Shown here: positions 8,421 through 17,552 of the stretch, piece by piece
Layout of the letters: each line of letters begins with the position of its first letter
Position numbering within the stretch: the first letter of the stretch is position 1
Assembly (NCBI RefSeq): GCF_020037025.1
Contig: NZ_JAIQLH010000010.1
Location: forward strand, 40,769-104,768
DNA: 64,000 bases
Direction of reading: 5' to 3'
From: Streptomyces huiliensis
GTDB lineage: Bacteria; Actinomycetota; Actinomycetes; Streptomycetales; Streptomycetaceae
The notes under the pieces: generated by a model
What the model saw: the letters and a program-made list of their open reading frames with translations, nothing else
What the model was told of the DNA's origin: nothing
Databases searched by the model: none
Position numbers and translations under genes: made by a program

Positions 8421-8609
8421 GGTCCGCTCCCTCCCGCCCGGCGGGTTCCGCCCGCTTCCCGCCCGAGACTACTCACCGCCCCGGGGGCCGCGCACGGGTA
8501 GGATTCCGGACGATCGGCCACCGGTTGGGACCGGGAGTGGCGGGTTTCCGACAGGAGTTGGCACATTATCGGAAGCGCGACGCGCAGAAGAGCCGTCACG
8601 ATCGGGGAC

Positions 8610-9881
8610 GTGCCGAAGAATCGTTCCCTCCCCTCACGCAACCGCCCGCCGCGCAACCGCCCGATCCTTCTCCTCTCCTCGGGGCACGCCTGTGTGGACG
8701 TCTACCAGGGAGCCGTGGCCGCCCTGGTGTCGTTCTTCGTCTCCGAGCGGGCCTACACCTACGCCGCCGCCTCGGGCGTCGTCCTGGCCGCGTCCCTGCT
8801 CTCGTCGGTGGTGCAGCCGCTGTTCGGGGCGCTCACCGACCGGTGGGCCCTGCCGTGGCTGCTGCCGGTGAGCACGCTGGTGGGCGGGGCGGGCGTCGCC
8901 CTGAGCGGCCTGTGGGACTCGTACGCCCTGACCCTGGCGGTCGTCGCCGTGTCCGGGATCGGCGTGGCCGCCTATCATCCCGAGTCCGCGCGGGTGGCGC
9001 GTCAGGCGAGCCGGGGCAGCCATGTGGCGATGGGCTGGTTCTCGCTCGGCGGCAACCTGGGCTTCGCCGCGGCCCCCCTGCTGGTCTCCGCCGTCGTCGC
9101 CACAGGCGGCCTGCGGGCGACGCCGCTGCTGGTGCTCCCGGCCGTCGCGGGCGCGGCCCTGTGCGCGGCGGCGCTGCGCGCGGTCCGCGCGCCGGGGGAC
9201 GCGGCGGGTGCCAAGGCCGCGTCCCGCCCGGCCGGACGGGACGACTGGGCGTCGTTCCGCCGGCTGACCGGGGCCATCATGTGCCGTTCGATCGTCTTCG
9301 TCGGGCTGAGCGCGTTCGTCTCGCTGCATGTGCGGCAGCGCACCGGCTGGGGGCAACTGGCGGGTACCGCGGCTCTGTTCGTGCTCTACCTGGGCGGCGC
9401 GGTGGGCACGGTGGCGGGCGGGAAGCTGGCCGGACGGTACGGGCGGATCGCCGTCGTCCGCTGGTCGTACGCCCTGGCGGTCCCGGCGGTCGCCGGCGTC
9501 GTGCTCGTCCCCGGCCCGGCGCTCTACCTGTTCGTGGCCCTGACCTCGGCCGCGCTGTACGTCCCCTTCTCCCTGCACGTCACGCTCGGCCAGGACTACC
9601 TGCCCCGGCGCGTGGGCACCGCGAGCGGCGTCACCCTCGGCCTGGCGGTCAGCGTCGGCGGCGTGGCGAGCCCGCTCATCGGCGCCCTCGCCGACACCGC
9701 GTCGCTGCGGACCGCCCTCGCGCCGCTGATCGCGCTGCCCGCCCTCGGCTGGCTGCTGCTGCGCCCGCTGCGCGAGCCCGACGCGCCGGGGGCGCCCCGC
9801 GTGCCCGGCGCGGCGCCGGCGGCCGACACCCCCGGCGCCCCCAGTGCTCCCAGCGCTCCCAGCGCTCCCAGCGAGACGTGA
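8610..9881 (+). CDS. MFS transporter, fosmidomycin-resistance (Fsr)-like
   Basis: A 423-residue polytopic membrane protein with about 12 hydrophobic segments. The opening [20 protein letters not shown] and the motif [17 protein letters not shown] are characteristic of the Fsr subfamily of proton-driven drug efflux pumps. The GTG at 8610 is preceded by a GGGGACGT segment. The C-terminal tail is low complexity (APSAP repeats) and is encoded by a 9-bp tandem repeat. It faces the FAD monooxygenase gene across a 189-bp shared intergenic region. Function as exporter of an antibiotic or toxic acid is inferred. Confidence 0.87.
   Translation: MPKNRSLPSRNRPPRNRPILLLSSGHACVDVYQGAVAALVSFFVSERAYTYAAASGVVLAASLLSSVVQPLFGALTDRWALPWLLPVSTLVGGAGVALSGLWDSYALTLAVVAVSGIGVAAYHPESARVARQASRGSHVAMGWFSLGGNLGFAAAPLLVSAVVATGGLRATPLLVLPAVAGAALCAAALRAVRAPGDAAGAKAASRPAGRDDWASFRRLTGAIMCRSIVFVGLSAFVSLHVRQRTGWGQLAGTAALFVLYLGGAVGTVAGGKLAGRYGRIAVVRWSYALAVPAVAGVVLVPGPALYLFVALTSAALYVPFSLHVTLGQDYLPRRVGTASGVTLGLAVSVGGVASPLIGALADTASLRTALAPLIALPALGWLLLRPLREPDAPGAPRVPGAAPAADTPGAPSAPSAPSAPSET
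9846..9872. repeat. 9-bp tandem repeat at the 3' end of the MFS gene
   Basis: GCTCCCAGC is repeated three times head to tail (9846-9854, 9855-9863, 9864-9872), preceded by one imperfect copy. It encodes the APS-type tail of the transporter and is likely to vary in copy number between strains. Confidence 0.85.
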
Positions 9882-9957
9882 GCCGCGTCGTTGGACGCCG
9901 GGCGCCGTGGTGCGCGAGAGTGGTCCACGACGTAATGATCAAGGAAGGGGCAGTGCC

Positions 9958-11043
9958 GTGGCACAGGAAGTCCGGGGCGTGGTGGCGCCGGGGAAGAACC
10001 AGCCGGTGCGGGTCGAGACCATCGTGGTGCCGGACCCGGGACCTGGTGAGGCCGTGGTGAAGGTGCAGGCGTGCGGCGTCTGCCACACCGACCTGCACTA
10101 CAAGCAGGGCGGCATCAACGACGACTTCCCGTTCCTGCTGGGCCACGAGGCGGCCGGCGTGGTCGAGGCGGTCGGCGAGGGCGTGACCGAGGTGGCGCCC
10201 GGCGACTTCGTCGTCCTCAACTGGCGTGCCGTCTGCGGCCAGTGCCGGGCCTGCCTGCGCGGCCGCCCGCAGTACTGCTTCGCCACGCACAACGCACGGC
10301 AGAAGATGACCCTGAAGGACGGCACCGAGCTGACGGCCGCCCTGGGCATCGGCGCGTTCGCGGAGAAGACGCTGGTCGCCGCCGGCCAGTGCACCAAGGT
10401 CGACCCCGAGGTCTCCCCCGCCGTCGCCGGGCTGCTCGGCTGCGGCGTGATGGCGGGCATCGGTGCCGCCATCAACACCGGCGGGGTGGGCCGCGGCGAC
10501 TCGGTGGCCGTCATCGGCTGCGGCGGCGTCGGTGACGCGGCCATCGCCGGCTCCCGGCTGGCGGGCGCGGCCCGGATCATCGCCGTCGACATCGACGACC
10601 GCAAGCTGGAGACGGCCCGCCGGATGGGCGCCACCCACACGGTGAACTCGCGCACCAGCGACCCGGTCGAGGCCATCCGCGAGCTGACCGGCGGCTTCGG
10701 TGCCGACGTGGTCATCGAGGCGGTCGGCCGCCCGGAGACGTACGAGCAGGCGTTCTACGCCCGCGACCTGGCCGGCACCGTCGTCCTGGTCGGCGTCCCG
10801 ACCCCGGACATGCGGATCGACCTGCCGCTGCTCGACGTCTTCGGCCGCGGCGGCGCCCTGAAGTCCTCCTGGTACGGCGACTGCCTGCCCTCCCGCGACT
10901 TCCCCATGCTCGTCGACCTGCACCTCCAGGGCCGGCTCGACCTGGCGGCCTTCGTCACCGAGACCATCGGCCTGGGTGACGTCGAGGCGGCCTTCGACCG
11001 GATGCACCAGGGCGACGTGCTGCGCTCGGTGGTGGTCTTCTGA
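9958..11043 (+). CDS. mscR: S-(hydroxymethyl)mycothiol dehydrogenase
   Basis: A 361-residue zinc MDR enzyme, the mycothiol-dependent formaldehyde dehydrogenase / S-nitrosomycothiol reductase. It oxidises S-hydroxymethyl-mycothiol with NAD+. Catalytic zinc ligands are in [11 protein letters not shown] (Cys) and [11 protein letters not shown] (His-Glu). The structural zinc loop [15 protein letters not shown] and the NAD site [13 protein letters not shown] are intact. The GTG at 9958, ahead of AQEVRGVV, is preferred over earlier codons because AAGGAAGGGG lies 8 bases before it and the family starts there. It overlaps the MBL-fold gene (TGATG), the usual actinobacterial pair. Mycothiol use marks an actinomycete. 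Confidence 0.95.
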   Translation: MAQEVRGVVAPGKNQPVRVETIVVPDPGPGEAVVKVQACGVCHTDLHYKQGGINDDFPFLLGHEAAGVVEAVGEGVTEVAPGDFVVLNWRAVCGQCRACLRGRPQYCFATHNARQKMTLKDGTELTAALGIGAFAEKTLVAAGQCTKVDPEVSPAVAGLLGCGVMAGIGAAINTGGVGRGDSVAVIGCGGVGDAAIAGSRLAGAARIIAVDIDDRKLETARRMGATHTVNSRTSDPVEAIRELTGGFGADVVIEAVGRPETYEQAFYARDLAGTVVLVGVPTPDMRIDLPLLDVFGRGGALKSSWYGDCLPSRDFPMLVDLHLQGRLDLAAFVTETIGLGDVEAAFDRMHQGDVLRSVVVF

Positions 11044-11672
11044 TGCCGGCCCGGATCGACCACCTCGTCACCTCCGGCACGTTCTCCCTCGACGGGGGCA
11101 CGTGGGAGGTCGACAACAACGTCTGGATCGTGGGCGACGACCACGAGGCGATCGTCATCGACGCGGCGCACGACGCCGACGCCATCGCCAAGGCGCTGGG
11201 CGACCGCCGGCTGCTGGCCGTCGTCTGCACCCACGCGCACGACGACCACGTCAACGCGGCCCCGGCGCTGGCCGAGCGCACCGGCGCCCCGGTCCTGCTC
11301 CACCCCGCCGACCGGCCCCTGTGGGACCGCACCCACCCGGACCGCGCCCCGGACGGCGAGCTGACGGACGGGCAGGTGCTGCGGGTGGCCGGCACGGAGC
11401 TCACCGTGCTGCACACGCCGGGCCACGCGCCGGGCGCGGTCTGCCTCCACGCCCCGGAGCTGGGTACGGTGTTCACCGGGGACACCTTGTTCCAAGGCGG
11501 CCCGGGCGCCACCGGCCGGTCGTTCTCCGACTTCCCGACCATCGTCGCGTCGATCCGCGACCGGCTGCTGACCCTCGACGCCGCGACGGTCGTCCGGACG
11601 GGCCACGGCGACACGACGACGATCGGCGCGGAGGCGCCGCACCTGGAGGAGTGGATCGCCCGCGGGCACTGA
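11043..11672 (+). CDS. MBL-fold metallo-hydrolase paired with mscR
   Basis: A 209-residue metallo-beta-lactamase-fold hydrolase. The metal motif THAHDDH (76-82) is complete, followed by HTPGHAPG and FTGDTLFQGGPG, matching the glyoxalase II-like branch. It is translationally coupled to mscR. By context it probably hydrolyses the S-formyl-mycothiol made by MscR, releasing formate and mycothiol. This pairing is common in actinobacteria; the precise substrate is inferred. Confidence 0.9.
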   Translation: MPARIDHLVTSGTFSLDGGTWEVDNNVWIVGDDHEAIVIDAAHDADAIAKALGDRRLLAVVCTHAHDDHVNAAPALAERTGAPVLLHPADRPLWDRTHPDRAPDGELTDGQVLRVAGTELTVLHTPGHAPGAVCLHAPELGTVFTGDTLFQGGPGATGRSFSDFPTIVASIRDRLLTLDAATVVRTGHGDTTTIGAEAPHLEEWIARGH

Positions 11673-11699
11673 CGGGCGGTCGAAGGCGTCGGCCGGCCG

Positions 11700-11728
11700 G
11701 TGACCGGGCCGGCCGGCGCGCCTAGGAT
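11700..11728 (+). promoter_or_regulatory. Promoter of the FMN-dependent PPOX gene
   Basis: GTGACC (11700-11705) and TAGGAT (11723-11728) are separated by 17 bases. The stretch around the -35 is a GGCCGG-rich near-palindrome. The start would fall near 11735, 37 bases before the chosen GTG. Confidence 0.4.
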
Positions 11729-11771
11729 CGAAGACGTCGTCGCAGGCACCGCGGAACGAGGGGGAACCACC

Positions 11772-12404
11772 GTGGACAGGACGGACTGGGTCGAGATCAC
11801 CGAGCCCGGCGAACTGACGGAACTGCTCGGGGAACCGGTCCCGCGCGTCCGCGACAAGGTCCGGGACCGGCTGGGCGAGCTCGACCGGCAGTGGCTGGAG
11901 AGCTCGCCGTTCTGCCTGGTGGCCACCTCGGACGCGGACGGGAACTGCGACGTCTCACCGAAGGGCGACCCGGCCGGCGGCCTGGCGCTCGTCCTGGACG
12001 ACACCACGCTCGCGATCGCCGAACGCCCGGGCAACCGGCGGGCGGACGGGTTCCACAACGTCCTCGCCAACCCCCACGTCGGCCTGGTCTTCCTGGTGCC
12101 CGGCCGCGGCGACACCCTGCGCGTCAACGGCCGGGCCCGGCTGGTGCGCGAGGCGCCGTTCCTCGACCGGATGACAGTCAAGGGGCACCGCCCGGTCCTC
12201 GCCCTGCTGGTCGAGGTCGAGGAGGTCTTCTTCCACTGCTCGAAGGCGTTCCTCCGCTCCGAGCTGTGGAAGCCGGAGACCTGGCGGCCGGACGGGGTCG
12301 CCTCCCGGGCGCGCATCGCCAAGGTCCTGGAGCGGCCCGAGGACTCCCTGGAGGAGCTGGAGACCTACTACGGACCGGGGTACGCCGCCCGCCTCTACGA
12401 CTGA
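11772..12404 (+). CDS. Pyridoxamine 5'-phosphate oxidase-like FMN protein, MSMEG_1061 family
   Basis: A 210-residue split-barrel flavin protein. SSPFCLVATSDADGNCDVSPKGDP and DGFHNVLANPHVGLVFLVPGRGDTLRVNGRA are the usual beta-barrel/FMN segments of this branch. The C-terminal SKAFLRSELWKPE is typical of MSMEG_1061-like proteins. The GTG at 11772 is chosen because GAGGGGGAA precedes it; the in-frame GTG at 11700 lies inside the putative promoter. It probably binds FMN or F420 and reduces an unknown small molecule. Confidence 0.85.
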   Translation: MDRTDWVEITEPGELTELLGEPVPRVRDKVRDRLGELDRQWLESSPFCLVATSDADGNCDVSPKGDPAGGLALVLDDTTLAIAERPGNRRADGFHNVLANPHVGLVFLVPGRGDTLRVNGRARLVREAPFLDRMTVKGHRPVLALLVEVEEVFFHCSKAFLRSELWKPETWRPDGVASRARIAKVLERPEDSLEELETYYGPGYAARLYD

Positions 12405-12432
12405 GCAAACAGACTGTTCACAACGCGCCGTT

Positions 12433-12455
12433 GACGCACCGTCATGTGGTGCGTC
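12433..12455. promoter_or_regulatory. Perfect 8-bp inverted repeat, putative operator
   Basis: GACGCACC-N7-GGTGCGTC, both arms perfect, begins inside a TTGACG -35-like hexamer (12431-12436) and ends 12 bases before the likely ATG at 12468. The position suggests repression of the downstream gene, perhaps by its own helix-turn-helix product. Confidence 0.45.
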
Positions 12456-12467
12456 ATGCTGCTGCGC

Positions 12468-12920
12468 ATGCCGTCATCTTCCGAGGCGCCGGAGGCGCCC
12501 GAGACCCCAGATCCCTTCTCTCCCCCGGATGCCGACCAGGCGCGGGCGCGGCGCGTCCACGCCGCGCTGTTCCGGATCGCCGAGCGGCACGCGGACACGG
12601 ACGCGCGCCGCCGCCGGCAGGTCCACCCCACGATGATCGGCCCGCACGAGGCCGTCCGGCTGGTGTCCTTCCTGCTCAGCGGCGCCGCCCTGCCGGAGGA
12701 CGGCGAACCGGAGGTGGACCGCGCCGACATCACCGCCGCCCTGAGCCTCGTGCCGCTGATGCGCGGGGAGATGGACGAGCTGGAGGCCGGGCTCCTCAGA
12801 ATGGCCCGGGGGCGCGGCATGACCTGGCCGGACATCGCCTTCGGGCTCGGGCTCGGCACTCCCCAGGCCGCACGGCAGCGCTACGAACGGCTGGCCGACC
12901 GTACGGCACAGGACGAGTAA
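12468..12920 (+). CDS. Putative DNA-binding protein (small, HTH-like C-terminus)
   Basis: A 150-residue protein (an in-frame ATG at 12444 would add 8 residues but lies inside the palindrome). The C-terminal part RGRGMTWPDIAFGLGLGTPQAARQRYERL looks like a helix-turn-helix of the type found in small Streptomyces DNA-binding proteins. The middle (HPTMIGPHEAVRLVSFLL) is unassigned. No signal peptide is present. Neighbouring genes do not point to a pathway. Autoregulation via the upstream palindrome is an inference. Confidence 0.7.
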   Translation: MPSSSEAPEAPETPDPFSPPDADQARARRVHAALFRIAERHADTDARRRRQVHPTMIGPHEAVRLVSFLLSGAALPEDGEPEVDRADITAALSLVPLMRGEMDELEAGLLRMARGRGMTWPDIAFGLGLGTPQAARQRYERLADRTAQDE

Positions 12921-12960
12921 CGGCCGTTCGCCGCAAGGCCGCCGAGGGCCGCCGCGACCG

Positions 12961-14550
12961 TCATCCGGCGGACGCCGCGGCCCGCAGCGCGTTCTTGTCG
13001 ATCTTCCCGGTGGCGTTGCGCGGCAGGGCCGCCACCACCTCCACCGCCTTGGGGCACTTGAACCCGGCGAGCCGCTCCCGACAGTACGCCCGCAGCTCGG
13101 CCTCGTCGATCGGCGCCGCGCCGGCCGCCACCAGGACGGCCCGTACCGCCTCGCCCCACTTCTCGTCGGGCACCCCGACCACGGCGACCTCGGCGACGGC
13201 GGGGTGCTCGGCCAGCACCCGCTCGACCTCGGCGGGGCAGACGTTCTCGCCGCCGGTGATGATCAGGTCCTTGAGCCGGTCCTCGACGAAGACGAAGCCG
13301 TCCTCGTCGATCCGCGCCAGGTCCCCGGTGCGCAGCCAGCCGTCCCCGGTGACGGTCTCGGCCGTCGCGGCGGGATTGCCGAGATAGCCCTTCATCCGCC
13401 CGGGGGACCGGATCCACAGTTCGCCCCGCTCCCCCGGGGGCAGGTCGGCGCGGGTGTGGGGGTCGACGACGCGGGCCTCGACGCCCGGCATCGGGCGGCC
13501 GGCGGAGACGAGGCGGTGGGCCTGGACCGGGTCGCGGTGGACCTCGGGGGTCAGGGCCGTGGCGGCGCCGGAGAGTTCGGTCATGCCGTAGAGCTGGAGG
13601 AACCCGACGTCGGGGAAGAGGGCGAGCGCCCGGCGCAGCACCGGCAGTGGCATGGGCGAGGCGCCGTAGAGGCAGTACCGCAGCCCGGCGAAGGCCGCGG
13701 CCGCGGCCGGGCCGCCGGCCAGGATGCCGGGCAGCATGGCCGGCACCAGCAGGAGGTGGGTGGCGCCGTCGGCGACGGCCGCGCACATGGCCTCGGGGGT
13801 GGCTTCCCGCAGGACGACGGTGGGCGCCCCGGCGAGCAGCGCGGTGACGACGTAGCAGACGCCGCCGACGTGGAAGAACGGGAGGACGGCGAGGCTGCGG
13901 TCGGCCGGGCCCATGGGCAGGACGGCGAGCAGCGACGCGCTCTGTTCCAGCAAGCCCCGGTGGGTCAGTTCGGCGCCCTTGGGTGAGCCGGTGGTGCCGG
14001 AGGTGTAGAGGATGACGCAGGTGTCGTCCGGGTCGAGGCCGTCGCGGGCGGCGAGCGGTTCCGCGCGGGCGAGGAGGGACGCGTACGTCTCGGCGCCGTC
14101 GTCCGGTTCGGCGGGGTCACCCGGCTCGGCGGGGTCGCCGGTGACGATCAGGCGCGGCGGGGCGTCCAGCGTGCCGAGGGCCGTCCGTACGGTGTCCAGC
14201 ACGTCGGCGTCGGCGAACAGCACGGAGGCACCGGAGTCGGCGACGACGTGGGCGAGTTCGGGCGGGGCGAGGCGCCAGTTGAGGATGGCGGTGGCCGCTC
14301 CGGCGCCGGCGGCGGCGAGGACGGTCTCCAGGCAGGCGAGGCTGTTGCGGCCGACGACGGCGACCCGGCTCCCCGGGCCCACGCCGGCGGTGTGGAGGGC
14401 GCCGCGCAGCAGGTCGGCACGGGCGTGGAGATCGCGCCAGGTGAGGCGGCGGCCGTCCGAGGCGAGTGCTTCGGCGTCCGGCGCGCGGTCGGCCCAGTGG
14501 GCGGGCAACTCGTGCAGCAGGCGCGGGCGTTGTACGAGCGGTGTGGGCAT
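12961..14550 (-). CDS. AMP-dependent acyl-CoA synthetase/ligase
   Basis: A 529-residue ANL-superfamily ligase. Visible in order are the P-loop ILYTSGTTGSPKGAELTHRG, the LYGMTE motif, GDLARIDEDGFVFVEDRLKDLIITGGENV (core A8 hinge) and the catalytic Lys in PRNATGKIDK near the C-terminus. It activates a fatty or aromatic acid as acyl-AMP and transfers it to CoA. The ATG at 14550 (MPTPLVQRP) follows GGGGGGAAC and is preferred to the GTG-type start 19 codons upstream. No partner gene suggests the substrate. Confidence 0.9.
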   Translation of the reverse strand: MPTPLVQRPRLLHELPAHWADRAPDAEALASDGRRLTWRDLHARADLLRGALHTAGVGPGSRVAVVGRNSLACLETVLAAAGAGAATAILNWRLAPPELAHVVADSGASVLFADADVLDTVRTALGTLDAPPRLIVTGDPAEPGDPAEPDDGAETYASLLARAEPLAARDGLDPDDTCVILYTSGTTGSPKGAELTHRGLLEQSASLLAVLPMGPADRSLAVLPFFHVGGVCYVVTALLAGAPTVVLREATPEAMCAAVADGATHLLLVPAMLPGILAGGPAAAAAFAGLRYCLYGASPMPLPVLRRALALFPDVGFLQLYGMTELSGAATALTPEVHRDPVQAHRLVSAGRPMPGVEARVVDPHTRADLPPGERGELWIRSPGRMKGYLGNPAATAETVTGDGWLRTGDLARIDEDGFVFVEDRLKDLIITGGENVCPAEVERVLAEHPAVAEVAVVGVPDEKWGEAVRAVLVAAGAAPIDEAELRAYCRERLAGFKCPKAVEVVAALPRNATGKIDKNALRAAASAG

Positions 14551-14668
14551 CCGTTCCCCCCGGTCGGCGCTCCGGGCAGCGTACCCGGGCGCCGTGCGGT
14601 CCGCCACCGGCGGACGCCCGCCGGCGGGCCGGGGCGCGTACGGCCCGGCCCGCCGGTGGACGGACCGG

Positions 14669-15187
14669 TCAGGTGCCGGGCTTGCGGCCGTACACGAAGA
14701 CGTCGTCGCCCTTGTGCAGCAGGTTCCAGTACGCCTGGGCGTCCTTCATCCGCATGTTGACGCAGCCGTGGGAGCCGGGCGGCGAGTAGACGCTGCCGCT
14801 GATGGCGTGGAACGCCTGGCCGCCGTCGAAGAACTGGCTGTACGGCATGCTCACGTCGTACAGCGACGAGCGGTGGTTCTTGTCGCGCCAGTAGACCTTC
14901 TTGAGGCCGGTGCGCGTGGCGAAGCCCTTTCTGCCCGAGCGTATGTGGACCGGGCCGTACTTGATCTTCTTGCCGTCCTGTATCCAGCTCACCTGGCGGG
15001 TCAGGTCGACGCAGGCGATGCGGCCCTTGTCCGTCGGGCAGGAGACCTTGGCGGGCGCCTTGGCCGCCGCCTTGGCGGGGGCCGCCTCGGCGGTCCCGCC
15101 GGCCGCCACGGCCAGGGGGACGGCCAGTCCGGCGGCGCCCAGCGCGACGCCCAGCCGGGTCCGCAGGGAGGTGCGATTCATTGTCAT
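14669..15187 (-). CDS. Secreted L,D-transpeptidase (YkuD fold)
   Basis: A 172-residue exported protein. A signal peptide (about 1-35, RTRLGVALGAAGLAVPLAVAA) is followed by an Ala/Lys-rich linker. The YkuD catalytic domain carries HAISGSVY and SHGCVNMR, giving His, Ser-His-Gly-Cys and Asn/Arg of the active site. It would form 3-3 cross-links in peptidoglycan or attach proteins. It lacks the Ig-like domains of the larger mycobacterial/streptomycete LDTs. An alternative ATG lies two codons downstream (15181). Confidence 0.9.
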   Translation of the reverse strand: MTMNRTSLRTRLGVALGAAGLAVPLAVAAGGTAEAAPAKAAAKAPAKVSCPTDKGRIACVDLTRQVSWIQDGKKIKYGPVHIRSGRKGFATRTGLKKVYWRDKNHRSSLYDVSMPYSQFFDGGQAFHAISGSVYSPPGSHGCVNMRMKDAQAYWNLLHKGDDVFVYGRKPGT

Positions 15188-15272
15188 GAACGGTAAGACC
15201 ATCGAAATCCCCACTTGGTTGCATACCGCACCAGCCGCTTTCGGCGGAACCCGATCTTCCTCGGGCCCACGG

Positions 15273-15301
15273 TCGACCGGCCGTCCGCCTGGGGTTAGGC
15301 T
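15273..15301 (+). promoter_or_regulatory. Putative promoter for the 15446/15547 genes
   Basis: TCGACC (15273-15278) and TAGGCT (15296-15301) with a 17-base spacer. The start would be near 15308, about 138 bases ahead of the leader ORF. It lies in the region shared with the divergent L,D-transpeptidase gene. Confidence 0.35.
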
Positions 15302-15445
15302 CGTCGGGCGGCGGCCGCGAACTCCCTTGCGCGGTGCGGCTCTTGCCACACCCCCCGCATACTTCGCCTTCCCCCGTCGGCCTCGCCGACACCGCACGCC
15401 CCGTCCCGCCCGCCGCTCCCCCGCCCCCCAGCCCAGGATCCGCTT

Positions 15446-15547
15446 GTGACCACCCGCACACCCGGCACCGCCGGCCCGCCGTCCCCCCGCGCCACCGCCT
15501 ACCGCCCGCCGGCCACCCGGCCGGCCCTGCACGACGGGGTGGGCTGA
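15446..15547 (+). CDS. 33-codon leader ORF coupled to the next gene
   Basis: A GTG-started ORF of 33 codons whose TGA overlaps the ATG of the following gene (TGATG). AGGA lies 7 bases before the GTG. The product begins MTTRTPGTAGPPSPRAT and is rich in Thr, Pro, Ala and Arg, with no signal peptide. It may be a real small protein or a translational-coupling leader; composition alone cannot decide. Confidence 0.4.
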   Translation: MTTRTPGTAGPPSPRATAYRPPATRPALHDGVG

Positions 15548-16578
15548 TGGCCAGGGAGACCACGGCCCCCGCCGGCGGCTTCCGCCCCGTCCACCACCCG
15601 GCCGGGCTCGACGACGCCCTGCGGATCGCCGTCGAGGAGGTGTGGGCGGGCCGCTGGATGGCCATGCGCGACCTGCTGGCGCAGACCGGCGCCGACTGGG
15701 CGCTGCGCACGGCCCGCACCCAGGTCCTCGGCGCGGTCGCCGCCGGTTCGACGATCGTCGAGGCGTGGGCCGCGGAGGAGGGGTACAGCGTCGACGCGCG
15801 GGTGATGTGGGCCCGGGTGGTGGTGCAGCGGGCGCAGCGCGCGCACCGGCAGCGGCATCCGGAGGCCGTCCACCTGGAGCACCAGGCCCGGGAGGCATGC
15901 CGGCTGGCGGTCGAGGCCGCGCCCGGCGACCCAGTGCCGTGGATCTGCCTGCTGGCCTTGGCCTCGCTGGACGAGCGCCAGGAGCGGCCCGAGCACCGGC
16001 TCCAGCCCTGGGAGATCATGCTGCCGCCGGGTCCGTGGGGGCTGCTCTCCCGGATCTGGGAGCGCGACCAGTGCAACCGCGAGGCGTTCCACCGGATGCT
16101 CCAGTTCTTCCAGGCGTGCACCAGCGGCGCCGCGGCGTCGGTGTCGGCGGTCGACTTCGCCCGCTGGGTGGCGTCCTGGGCGCCGGCCGGGTCGCCGCTG
16201 CTGGCGCTGCCGCTGTTCGCCTACGCCGACCTGCACCGGCGGCAGGCCGCGGACCCGATGGGGCAGGGCCGGTCGGACGCGCTGCTGCGCTCGCAGTGGT
16301 CGGTGGACCCCATCCGCTCCGAGACCTTGCGGACGTACCAGGGCTGGTTCGCCCCGGCCGTCCGCGGCGGGCGGGCGCCGCTGTCCGTGGCCGATCTGTC
16401 GCACCTGGCCTTCGCGTTGTGGTCGGCCCGGCACTACGCCGAGGCGGCGGAGGTGTTCGCGGCCATGGGGGCGCACACCACCGTCCAGCCGTGGGCGGCG
16501 TTCACCGCCGACCCCGGCCGGCCGGAGCCGGCGACCGAGGAGTTCCTGCGCGCGCGGCGGCACTGCCTGGGGTCGTGA
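15547..16578 (+). CDS. Conserved Streptomyces-type hypothetical protein, helical
   Basis: A 343-residue soluble protein, largely alpha-helical and Trp-rich, that I cannot assign to a named family. It opens with GGFRPVHHPAGLDDALRIAVEEVWAGRW and holds TPR-like helix pairs such as EHQAREACRLAVEAAPGDPVPWICLLALA and SARHYAEAAEVFAAMGAH. No signal peptide or membrane segment is seen. The ATG at 15547 is chosen because it overlaps the stop of a small upstream ORF and GGGGTGGG precedes it. The role is unknown. Confidence 0.8.
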   Translation: MARETTAPAGGFRPVHHPAGLDDALRIAVEEVWAGRWMAMRDLLAQTGADWALRTARTQVLGAVAAGSTIVEAWAAEEGYSVDARVMWARVVVQRAQRAHRQRHPEAVHLEHQAREACRLAVEAAPGDPVPWICLLALASLDERQERPEHRLQPWEIMLPPGPWGLLSRIWERDQCNREAFHRMLQFFQACTSGAAASVSAVDFARWVASWAPAGSPLLALPLFAYADLHRRQAADPMGQGRSDALLRSQWSVDPIRSETLRTYQGWFAPAVRGGRAPLSVADLSHLAFALWSARHYAEAAEVFAAMGAHTTVQPWAAFTADPGRPEPATEEFLRARRHCLGS

Positions 16579-16654
16579 CGGGCCGGGCCCGCGGCGGTGC
16601 CCCGGAGTGACACGGGCCACGGCCGGACGGCGGGAGTCGTGCCATCGTCCCCGC

Positions 16655-17179
16655 ATGAACACTCACAAGGACCCGTCCGGGCCGGTCACCGTCCGGCTCG
16701 CCGACTACTCCCCCGCCGAGATCCTCGGCGACGCCCCCGACCCGTTCGGCGTCGACGCCTGGGGGCTGGCCTGGCGGCCCAAGGACGAGCACTTCGGCGT
16801 CCGGTGGGACGGCCGTCTCGTCGCCCACGCGGGCCTGGTGTCCCTGCCGTTGACGGCCGGCGGGGTCCGGATGGAGGTGGCGGGGCTCGGCGGGGTCGCC
16901 GTGGCGCTCGGGACGCGGGGCCGCGGCCTCGCGCGGCTGGCCGTCACCGCCGCCCTGGATCACGCCCGGGACCGGGGGTTCGCCCTCGGCCTGCTCTTCT
17001 GCCTGCCGGACCGCGTCGGCCTCTACGAGCGTCTGGGCTGGCACCTGTTGACGGACGAGGTGGAGGTGGAGCAGCCCGGGGGCCCGCGCGTGATGCCCCT
17101 GCGGACCATGTGGACCGGGCTGCGGGCGGACGCCACGTGGCCTTCCGGGCCGGTGCGGCTGCATTCGCTGCCGATGTGA
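16655..17179 (+). CDS. GNAT-family N-acetyltransferase
   Basis: A 174-residue acetyltransferase-like protein. The acetyl-CoA pyrophosphate loop is GTRGRGLARLAVTAALDHARDRG (about 88-110), followed by the beta5 segment FALGLLFCLPDRVGLYERLGW, as in GNAT enzymes. The ATG at 16655 fits the family N-terminus better than the upstream codon at 16607. The substrate is unknown, and neighbours give no clue. Confidence 0.85.
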   Translation: MNTHKDPSGPVTVRLADYSPAEILGDAPDPFGVDAWGLAWRPKDEHFGVRWDGRLVAHAGLVSLPLTAGGVRMEVAGLGGVAVALGTRGRGLARLAVTAALDHARDRGFALGLLFCLPDRVGLYERLGWHLLTDEVEVEQPGGPRVMPLRTMWTGLRADATWPSGPVRLHSLPM

Positions 17180-17218
17180 CGGAACTCCCCGTCGATGTGA
17201 CGGAGCGTCCGCCCGGCG

Positions 17219-17530
17219 TCATCCGAAGCGGACGCTGGAGAACGTCGCGCCGCGCTGCGCCCGCTGCCCCGGGGCGAGGCGCACGGCGGTGCCGGTGCAC
17301 TTCTTGCCGCTGAAGATCGTGGCCGGGGTGCCCGTCCCGTTGTGCGCGCCGTGCGCCTGCTGGCTCATGGTGTAGCAGCGGTTGTCCGGCGGGTTCTCGA
17401 CGAAGAACGGCCTGTCCCCGGGCCCGAGGAAGGTGAACGGGCCCTTCGCGGCCACCGCCGCGTCCACGGGTCCGGCCATGGCGAGCGCGAGTCCGGCGAG
17501 GGCGACGACGATCGGGCGGAAGAGACGCAT
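17219..17530 (-). CDS. Small secreted protein
   Basis: A 103-residue exported protein. The signal peptide is MRLFRPIVVALAGLALAMAG, with cleavage probably after AVAA (about 27). The mature part has two cysteines (NRCYTM and GKKCTG) that could form a disulfide, and it ends ATFSSVRFG. The ATG at 17530 follows AAAAGGATCC. The ORF could extend upstream, but that would destroy the signal peptide. No family is recognised. A 9-bp inverted repeat lies 22 bases upstream. Confidence 0.75.
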   Translation of the reverse strand: MRLFRPIVVALAGLALAMAGPVDAAVAAKGPFTFLGPGDRPFFVENPPDNRCYTMSQQAHGAHNGTGTPATIFSGKKCTGTAVRLAPGQRAQRGATFSSVRFG

Positions 17531-17552
17531 CTGGGATCCTTTTCCCGTTAGG

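Noticed and set aside
8558..8570. TTGGCAC with TTATC downstream, resembling a -24/-12 sigma-54 promoter before the MFS gene
   Set aside because: Streptomyces lacks sigma-54, and the spacing and GC element do not match.
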